Of a stretch of 15,229 nucleotides of DNA, positions 5,748-12,057 are shown piece by piece. Position 1 is the stretch's first letter; each line of letters begins with the position of its first letter. The stretch comes from DATIKM01 sp035477595 (GTDB lineage Bacteria > Armatimonadota > Chthonomonadetes > Chthonomonadales > CAJBBX01). A program made the translations under genes and the position numbers. Below the pieces are notes generated by a model. It saw only the letters and a program-made list of their open reading frames with translations. It was not told where the DNA came from and did no database searches. The stretch is from the NCBI GenBank assembly GCA_035477595.1, contig DATIKM010000154.1:1-15229 (forward strand), in the 5' to 3' direction.

Positions 5748-8423
5748 CTATTGCTGGAACGTGAACTCGTTCGCGAGGCTCGCGAGTGACCGGTTGGGTG
5801 CGATCCTGTCGTGAGGGATGAGCAGGTACGACCAGGGCTTGCCCCCGTGCTTGAGCTCGTGCTCCGTGGCGCGCTCGCACCAAAGCGCCGCAGCGCGGGC
5901 CTTGGCCTGCACCTCCGCGTCGGCCAACTCCGAGGCGCGCTTCGGCTCGCAGAGGTACTTGCGGCTCGCGGTCTCAACCACGAAGTCGGGCTCGTACATC
6001 TGACCATGGGAGTACTCGATCTGGAACTGACCGGTGCCAGGCTTGAACCACTTCAGGTCGCCCGGCTCGTCCTCCAGGAGGACTGCGAACTGCCGCTCGG
6101 GCTCGCTGTCGAACTTCTGCACCGGGTAGAGGCACCGGCTGAAGCCACCGAACAGCAGGGCGCGGATGTCGCGCCCAGGGGGAACGGGCTGCCGGAAGTC
6201 CAGAGCTGCCTCCCCGGCGACTGCCGTGAAGCTGCACGGGCGCAACGTGGTGAACCCCTTGCTGACGACGGCCTCGTACCCGACGGCGTTCTCCCAATGA
6301 TGCGCCTGCATCTGGGCGTGGATCAGGTCGGCAAGCGCTCTCTGGTGGTACTGGAGGACGTTCTCCACTTCATGCTCGCCCGCAAGGTAGGACTCTAGGT
6401 GAGCGACCATCTGCCCCGCCAGCTTGTACAGCAGCTCGGCCTGCTCGTCATAGGAGATGTCGGCGTAGTCGATGAGACCGCGGACGAGGTAGTCCTCGAG
6501 GCGCGCCTCCTTCCCGAGGCCTGCAGCGGTGAGGATTCGCGTCCGCTCGTGCGTGCGAAGGTAGTGCAGAAGGATCTCCTTCGAGACCGGCTGCAGCCGG
6601 ACCCCGCGGGTGTCCAGGTCGAAGTCGTGGTACCCGCTCGTCACCGCGCCCTTGGGAACCACAACGATACGCGGGATGTCGATCGAGCGGTCCACGTAGA
6701 GGGCGGTCGCCTTCGCCACCACGGCCTCCACGTCGGGCTCCTCCGTTGTGCCCACAAGAGCAGGCTCGTCGGTGGCATAGAGTGCTCGCACCTCCCGCAC
6801 GATGTCGGCCTGCGTGCTTGAAGACGTCAGGTCCGCGGAGCGCGGCAACTTCTCGAACCGCTTCATGACCTCTAGCGCCGTCCTGGCGACCTCCCTCTCC
6901 GCCCGGGTGGCGAATGGAGCTGGCGCCCGGGCGGCGCCCGGTTCCGGCTCGCCCGTTAGCAGGGCTGCCACCAACGGTTGCACCGTGACGCTCTGTTTGC
7001 GTTCCACGGCGACGTCGCGCCCGATCACCACGCCCTTGCGGATGATGCTCTCCGGGTCGTTGGCCTCATCGATCAGCGCCTGGAACATGTCGTGGGCCAC
7101 AATCGTGAGCCGGTCCACGGGCGGCACCCCGGTGCGCTTGCCGAAGGGCAGCCGCAAGCCCCGGCCCACGCACTGCTCGACGAGCGTCCGCGACCGAGCC
7201 GCGCGCAGGGGGACGATGGTGTAGAGGTTGGTGACGTCCCAGCCTTCCTTCAGCATGTTCACGTGCACGACGATCTCGGTCGGGTTGTCCGGGTTCTCCA
7301 CGGAGAGAAGCTGCTGGACCGTCTCGTCCCGCTCCTCTCCCCGCTGGTTCGAGTGGACCGTAATGACGCGCTCCCTGTAGCGGCCCTCGAAGAAGTCATC
7401 CTCCTTGATGCGCGCCACGATCCGGTTGGCGTGCTGCACGTCCTGCGCCACCACGAGCATGAACGGCTTCACCACGGGGCGGTCGTTCTGCCGGGCGTAG
7501 ACCTCCAGCTCGACCTTCGTCTCCTCGTGGATCCGGACGCCATCCTCCAGCTTGATGCGCTCGAGTTCGTCCTCCGGGCACGAGGAGGGATCGAACTCGG
7601 CCCGTGTCGCCACGGTCGGCTCCTTGGTGAAGCCGTCCTCCATTGCCCGGGGCAGCGGGTAGGCGTAGATGGTGTTCTTGAACCAACGCTGCCCACCCGC
7701 CTCCTCAATGAACGGCGTGGCGGTGAGCTCCAGGCCCAGCACGGGCCCCAGCTCGTTCAGGGCGCGCACGCCCGCGCTGGCCCGGTAGCGATGGCTCTCG
7801 TCCATCAGCAGCACGAGGTCGGGCAAGGCCGCCAGGTAGTCGAAGTAGCTCTGTCCGATGTACTCCGAGAGCCGCTTGATGCGCGGCGACGCCCCGCCCC
7901 GGACCTCCGTGTTGATCTTCGAGATGTTGAAGATGTTTGCGTGTACCCGGTCGTCCTCGAAGCCAGGCAGTTCGAGCGTGGGCTGGCGAACCCCCCGGCC
8001 GCTCTCGTAGGTGTCGCCGGTGATGATCTCGGGGGGCCTGGCGGCGAACTCCCCGATGCCCTGGAACACATACTTGGGCGTGTTCGGCGTGAAGTCGGCG
8101 ACGAGCTTGTTGTAGATGGTGAGGTTGGGCGCAAGGACGAAGAAGTTGCGGATGCCCCTCGCCAGGTTCAGGTAGGCGATGAACGCGCCCATCAGCCGCG
8201 TTTTGCCCACTCCTGTCGCCAGCGCGAAACACAGCGACGGGAAGTCGCGCTCGAAGCTGGTGACGCTCGGGAACTCGCACCTCACGAGGTCCAGGGCCTG
8301 CGTGAGATCACTGCCCTTGCGCAGGTCGATGATGTCGGCGACGCGCGCCAGCACCTCTAGCGAGTCGCGCTGCGGAGGACGGAGGCTCAGGCGGCCTGCG
8401 ATGGCGCTCACATGCCGGTTCAT
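5748..8423 (-). CDS. res: Type III restriction enzyme Res-like subunit (DEAD/DEAH helicase plus PD-ExK nuclease)
   Basis: This gene encodes 891 residues. A Q-like motif RPPQRDSL is at 15-22, Walker A ATGVGKT at 69-75, DESH at 208-211, TAT at 234-236, and helicase motif VI EQCVGRGLR at 416-424. Near the C-terminus is a PD-(D/E)XK site: E777 in SEPERQFA, then D813 in EPDFVVE and E826/K828 in CEPKR. This order, SF2 ATPase then C-terminal nuclease, is that of Type III Res subunits, which move or switch on DNA after recognition and cut in complex with Mod. The length is slightly short of the usual 900-1000 residues, but all motifs are present. The ATG overlaps the Mod stop (ATGA at 8423-8420). A strong purine-rich site (GGGGAGGAGG, 8440-8431) lies seven bases ahead of it, so it can start well on its own as well as by coupling. 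It is the last gene of the operon. Confidence 0.93.
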   Translation of the reverse strand: MNRHVSAIAGRLSLRPPQRDSLEVLARVADIIDLRKGSDLTQALDLVRCEFPSVTSFERDFPSLCFALATGVGKTRLMGAFIAYLNLARGIRNFFVLAPNLTIYNKLVADFTPNTPKYVFQGIGEFAARPPEIITGDTYESGRGVRQPTLELPGFEDDRVHANIFNISKINTEVRGGASPRIKRLSEYIGQSYFDYLAALPDLVLLMDESHRYRASAGVRALNELGPVLGLELTATPFIEEAGGQRWFKNTIYAYPLPRAMEDGFTKEPTVATRAEFDPSSCPEDELERIKLEDGVRIHEETKVELEVYARQNDRPVVKPFMLVVAQDVQHANRIVARIKEDDFFEGRYRERVITVHSNQRGEERDETVQQLLSVENPDNPTEIVVHVNMLKEGWDVTNLYTIVPLRAARSRTLVEQCVGRGLRLPFGKRTGVPPVDRLTIVAHDMFQALIDEANDPESIIRKGVVIGRDVAVERKQSVTVQPLVAALLTGEPEPGAARAPAPFATRAEREVARTALEVMKRFEKLPRSADLTSSSTQADIVREVRALYATDEPALVGTTEEPDVEAVVAKATALYVDRSIDIPRIVVVPKGAVTSGYHDFDLDTRGVRLQPVSKEILLHYLRTHERTRILTAAGLGKEARLEDYLVRGLIDYADISYDEQAELLYKLAGQMVAHLESYLAGEHEVENVLQYHQRALADLIHAQMQAHHWENAVGYEAVVSKGFTTLRPCSFTAVAGEAALDFRQPVPPGRDIRALLFGGFSRCLYPVQKFDSEPERQFAVLLEDEPGDLKWFKPGTGQFQIEYSHGQMYEPDFVVETASRKYLCEPKRASELADAEVQAKARAAALWCERATEHELKHGGKPWSYLLIPHDRIAPNRSLASLANEFTFQQ

Positions 8424-10105
8424 TGCGAAGCCTCCTCCCCGTTGCCCAGACCAGGGAGCGTGGGCGCGCTGTCCGCACCCTTGCGCCTCGCGGGCGGCGC
8501 GTCGGGAACCGGGGACGGTGGCGCCATCGGGAGGTTCTCGACGCGCAGGCTGTAGTCGTCATGGCCGAACTCGCAGCGGTGCAAGATGGCGTTCGGGATC
8601 TTCTTCACCTCCAGGTTCGGGAAGGCGTCCGGGTTGCCGCGCCACGCCTTGCAGAAGACGACCAGGTGCCGGTCCTCGCCCACCTCCTCGCTGAGCTGGA
8701 CGAGCTGCGCGTGCGCGAGCGTCTGCGTGGTGACGTAGAGGAAGTCCCTTTCCGTGGAACGCCCCTGCTGCCAGTAGACGGTGTCGCTGGGCGCGTAGGC
8801 GTAGCCCTCGTGCTTGCACATCGCCTCGGCAAGCATGGCGGCGTTGTACTCCCGGCTGACGACCCAGTTCCCGTGGCGGTCCTTCTCGAGGAGCGAGGGC
8901 GCGAGCCGGTAGTACCGGAAGCCCCCGCCTCCCTTCCAGCCGACTGCCTTGCTGATGCCGCCCTGGTCCGTGCCGTCGATGACCTTCCGGAGGCGGGGGA
9001 CGATGTGCGTGTGGCAGTGCTCGCCCAACTCGACCATGATCCAGCGCCTGCCCATCTTGTGAGCGACGGCGCCCGTGGTGCCCGACCCTGCGAAGCTGTC
9101 GAGGACCCAGTCACCGGGTGCAGTGGCCATGTGAACAACTCGGTGCAGCAGTCGTTCTGGCTTCGGAGTGTCGAAGGCCGCCGCCGATCCGAAGAGCGCC
9201 GCACTCTCCTTCTTCGCCTCCTGGTTGTGGCCGACCTCGCAGTTCGGCCACCACGTCCACGCGTTTTGGCCCTCCATCTCGCGCAAGAACCGTTTGAGGC
9301 GCGGTCGAGCGCAACCGTTCTGGCCGAACCACACCCTGTTGTCCTCGAGTAGTCGCCGGAACGTCGCCTCCGCAATTGCCCAGCAACGACCAGGAGGCGG
9401 AGGAAAGCGCTTGCCAGATGGTGACACGATGGTGTAGTACTGGCTTGGCGTTGCGTGGCCCGTCATGCCTGTGAAGTCCGTTGAAGCCCATGGGCCTCTC
9501 GGGTCGCCATCCGGGTTCCTGAACTCCTTTTCCCTCGCGGACGCCATAGGGAGCTGAGCTAGGATGCATCTGCCCAGCGCGGAGTTCTTGCCGTAGACAA
9601 GCACGGAGTCGTGTGCATCGCCGAGGCGGAGCCGATTGTCGGGGGATGTTCGCTTCTGCCACGCCACGTTCGCCACGAAGTTCTGCCGCCCGAACACCTC
9701 ATCGCAGAGAACCTTGAGGTAATGGGCCTCGTTGTCGTCGATGGTGATCCAGAGCGACCCATCCTCCGCCAGCAGCGTGCGCAGTATTTCCAGCCTGTCC
9801 CGCATCATGGAGAGCCAGATCGAGTGCTCCAGGCCGTCGTCATAGTGCGTGAACGCAGAGCCCGTGTTGTAGGGCGGGTCGATGAAGATGCACTTCACCT
9901 TGCCCGTGAACTCCTGCTCCAGCGCCTTGAGCGCGAGCAGGTTGTCGCCAAAGATGAGGCGGTTGTCGAAGAGGTCGTTCCCGGTCACGCGGTGGGCGGC
10001 GACGTAGGAGCGCTCGGCGTCCTCCAGCAGGATGCGCGGCTCCAGCCGCGGCCGGTTCTCCTTGCCGATCCAGGTGAGCTCGAGGCGGGAGCGACGGTTC
10101 GTCAT
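8420..10105 (-). CDS. mod: Type III-style site-specific DNA methyltransferase (Mod), probable N6-adenine
   Basis: This gene encodes 561 residues. Motif IV IDPPYNTGSAF is at 75-85 and the SAM-binding motif I DSFAGSGTTG at 336-345, so the order is that of a beta-class amino-methyltransferase; DPPY is typical of N6-adenine enzymes. The region between (about 145-325) should carry the target recognition domain. A long C-terminal part (about 385-561) follows, as in Type III Mod subunits. In that role Mod recognises a short asymmetric site, methylates one strand, and is needed for Res to cut. The ATG overlaps the stop of the YwgA-like gene (ATGA at 10105-10102) and has no clear ribosome binding site, so translation probably depends on coupling. 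The specificity cannot be read from the sequence. Confidence 0.93.
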   Translation of the reverse strand: MTNRRSRLELTWIGKENRPRLEPRILLEDAERSYVAAHRVTGNDLFDNRLIFGDNLLALKALEQEFTGKVKCIFIDPPYNTGSAFTHYDDGLEHSIWLSMMRDRLEILRTLLAEDGSLWITIDDNEAHYLKVLCDEVFGRQNFVANVAWQKRTSPDNRLRLGDAHDSVLVYGKNSALGRCILAQLPMASAREKEFRNPDGDPRGPWASTDFTGMTGHATPSQYYTIVSPSGKRFPPPPGRCWAIAEATFRRLLEDNRVWFGQNGCARPRLKRFLREMEGQNAWTWWPNCEVGHNQEAKKESAALFGSAAAFDTPKPERLLHRVVHMATAPGDWVLDSFAGSGTTGAVAHKMGRRWIMVELGEHCHTHIVPRLRKVIDGTDQGGISKAVGWKGGGGFRYYRLAPSLLEKDRHGNWVVSREYNAAMLAEAMCKHEGYAYAPSDTVYWQQGRSTERDFLYVTTQTLAHAQLVQLSEEVGEDRHLVVFCKAWRGNPDAFPNLEVKKIPNAILHRCEFGHDDYSLRVENLPMAPPSPVPDAPPARRKGADSAPTLPGLGNGEEASQ

Positions 10106-10656
10106 GGCTTGTGCGCGGGCCGTGCGGCGCTGAGCATCCGCTCCACCGCCGCCACCGCCTCCGCGGCTTCTTCCGGGCCGATGTGCGGCTTCAACTCCCG
10201 TACGCGCGCGGCTCGCGCGGGCTCCGGCTGATCAGGCATCTCGCTGCGCGCCCAGAGCGCCGTCGACAGCCGCTCCAGCTCGACGACCCCCTTGTCCCCC
10301 AGCCACTCGACCACGGCCGCCAACTCGTCTCGCCCGGCAGCGGGCGCCTGCGCCCCAGATGCGCCTGTCCGAGCGTGCCTTGCGACGACCTCCCAACGGG
10401 GACCGTACGGCGGCTCCTGGGGCTTGAGGGCGAGCTGGCCAAGCGCCCAAAGGCTGTAAAGCTCGTCGCGCAGTTCGAACGAGTACGGGCCGTGCTTGTA
10501 GAGCAGGTACTGGAAGCCGAGGTCTTGGCCGGCCGCCTCCTGCAGGAAGTAGACCGCCTTCTGAATGTGCGTCTCCCCGCACCAACTGCCTGCTACCCCG
10601 AGCCTGTGAATCAGGTCCAGCAGAATGGCGGTGCGCCCCTCCTCGGTGATGCTCAT
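10102..10656 (-). CDS. Small YwgA-like protein, possibly related to the DUF4065/Panacea antitoxin fold
   Basis: This gene encodes 184 residues with no signal peptide or membrane segment. The N-terminal 80 residues are helical with the pattern IQKAVYFLQE (31-40) and LLYKHGPYSFELRDELYSL (51-69), the QK..YFLQ / YKHGPYS..L signature I associate with YwgA-like proteins. The same spacing of QK, aromatic and GP positions is seen in DUF4065/SocA-like (Panacea) domains, so a shared fold is plausible but unproven. Residues 95-110 are a low-complexity Ala/Gly linker; the C-terminus is helical (LKPHIGPEEAAEAV, 155-168). It overlaps both neighbours by ATGA, with the HD gene before and Mod after, and has GGGAG seven bases before its ATG. 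From memory, ywgA sits beside the HD-domain gene ywfO in Bacillus subtilis, so the pair may be an ancient partnership. An accessory or antitoxin-like role toward the HD protein is inference. Confidence 0.62.
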   Translation of the reverse strand: MSITEEGRTAILLDLIHRLGVAGSWCGETHIQKAVYFLQEAAGQDLGFQYLLYKHGPYSFELRDELYSLWALGQLALKPQEPPYGPRWEVVARHARTGASGAQAPAAGRDELAAVVEWLGDKGVVELERLSTALWARSEMPDQPEPARAARVRELKPHIGPEEAAEAVAAVERMLSAARPAHKP

Positions 10657-11993
10657 TCACGTTCTCCCTGCAGTATCGCGTCCTGCTTGTCAGAAAGCCA
10701 CCTTCGCCCCTCGTCCCGCTGCCCCGGTGCGACGAGCACGCAGCCGGTCGTCGGGATGGGGATCTGCTGTAGCACTCTCGACAGCGAGACCGATGACGCC
10801 ACGCTGCCGTCTTGTCGCCTCACCGTGAACTCAGGCGTCTGGCCGGCCCGCGGCGGAGCGGGGCAGACCCGCACGCGCTCGGCGCCGAACTTCAGGCGCG
10901 CGGTCTCAGCCACCACGTCGAGCGCCTTGGGATTGGCCTCGAGGTGGGCATGGGTCGGTATGTACAGCGCCTTGAAATGCCGGTGTTCCTGGATGCGCCG
11001 AGCGTGCTCGCCCGCTGCACCCGCCCCGGCTTCCGCCTCCGTTCGGATGGCGGCCAGCACCTCGTTGTCTGTCATCGCCAGGTGCTCGTCCAGCTCGATT
11101 GGGAAGTGTCCGTCCTGCAGCCACTCCATGAGGAAGTCCTTCAGATGCTCGTCGTAGGCACGCCGGACGGGATGGAAGTAGACCTGGCTGTACATGAAGT
11201 ACCGGGCCAGGGCGAGCGCCTCGGCTGTCTGCAGTCCTCCGTCCTCGACGCCCAGGGCGGGGACGGTCTCGGACTCCGCGCCGGCCGGGCCACGCGACGG
11301 AGGCGTGCGGGCGATTATGCGCAGAGTGTCGATGAGCCGGTAGTGGTCGAAGCGCCCGTAGGCCACGCCGAGATGCAGGGAGTCCCGCAGCAGGTAGTCC
11401 ATCCGATCGACGCCGAACGCGTCGCCAACGATGATCTCGGAGGCGATCGATTCCCACGGCGTGAAGTCAAGGTCTGGCGCATGGCGTTGACCGACCGCGA
11501 CCTTCACGAGGTCCTGGACGCGCACCGGAGGCGTGAAGCGCCCCCAAATCCCGGCCATCCCGCGGCTCTCGATGACCGTGCGCGTCAGCCGCTCATGGTC
11601 CCAGTCGTCCGGCAGGAGCTCGCGCTCCGCGGCGTGCGAGAACGGCAGATGGCCCACGTCGTGCAGAAGGGCGCCAAGCCTCACGATCTGGCGCCAGTAC
11701 CGGACTTTGTCCTGATCGGCGAGCTCTGGGAGCTGCTCTTCTTCCTCGCCCGTAAAGTTCGCGCGCGCCGTCACCACGTCGTACACCCTCGAGGCGAGTT
11801 CCATCACCCCGAGGGAGTGCTCGAAGCGGCGGTGGGTCGCACCTGGGTACAGCAGGTACGTCATCCCAAGCTGGTGGATGTGCCTCAGCCGCTGCACCGG
11901 AGCGCTGTCCAACACCATGCGCTCTTCATCGGTGATCCGGACGAAGACGTGGATCGGATCACGTATCTCGTGCTGGTGCTTCATCACGCTCAC
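10653..11993 (-). CDS. HD-domain phosphohydrolase (SAMHD1/dGTPase-like)
   Basis: This gene encodes 446 residues. The HD metal site is complete: RFEHSLGV with H59, LLHDVGHLPFSH with H111 and D112, and GVDRMDYLLRD with D196. H115 and H120 correspond by position to the catalytic histidines of SAMHD1-type enzymes, and DSLHLGVAYGRFDHYRLI (204-221) matches the segment after the last ligand in SAMHD1 and YwfO-like proteins. This group typically hydrolyses dNTPs to nucleoside and triphosphate; the nucleotide used here is unknown. The C-terminal 200 residues are less conserved to my eye and may form the oligomer or regulatory part. The start is either GTG 11993 or ATG 11984, three codons on; neither has a strong ribosome binding site. 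It lies 64 bases after the SNF2 gene and overlaps the YwgA-like gene by ATGA (10656-10653). Nucleotide-depleting HD enzymes are known in phage defence, which fits the context. Confidence 0.85.
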   Translation of the reverse strand: MSVMKHQHEIRDPIHVFVRITDEERMVLDSAPVQRLRHIHQLGMTYLLYPGATHRRFEHSLGVMELASRVYDVVTARANFTGEEEEQLPELADQDKVRYWRQIVRLGALLHDVGHLPFSHAAERELLPDDWDHERLTRTVIESRGMAGIWGRFTPPVRVQDLVKVAVGQRHAPDLDFTPWESIASEIIVGDAFGVDRMDYLLRDSLHLGVAYGRFDHYRLIDTLRIIARTPPSRGPAGAESETVPALGVEDGGLQTAEALALARYFMYSQVYFHPVRRAYDEHLKDFLMEWLQDGHFPIELDEHLAMTDNEVLAAIRTEAEAGAGAAGEHARRIQEHRHFKALYIPTHAHLEANPKALDVVAETARLKFGAERVRVCPAPPRAGQTPEFTVRRQDGSVASSVSLSRVLQQIPIPTTGCVLVAPGQRDEGRRWLSDKQDAILQGERE

Positions 11994-12057
11994 TTAACTA
12001 GCTTACCAAACAAAGGTCTACCATTGCTGTGGGTGACCCGGTCAGGGCTGGCGCGCC
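11994..12057 (-). promoter_or_regulatory. AT-richer gap between SNF2 and HD genes; possible internal promoter
   Basis: The half of this 64-base gap next to the HD gene (11994-12024) is markedly AT-richer than the surroundings, containing TTTGTTTGG and AAGCTAGTTAA on the minus strand. It is the only break longer than a stop/start overlap inside the operon, so a secondary promoter driving HD-YwgA-Mod-Res is possible. I cannot identify a convincing -35/-10 pair with normal spacing. Confidence 0.25.

Noticed and set aside
5643..5883. Upstream start of the metalloprotease at 5883, adding 80 residues
   Set aside because: The extra part is Arg/Pro-rich low-complexity sequence, overlaps the res coding region, and would bury the signal peptide that begins at the ATG at 5643.
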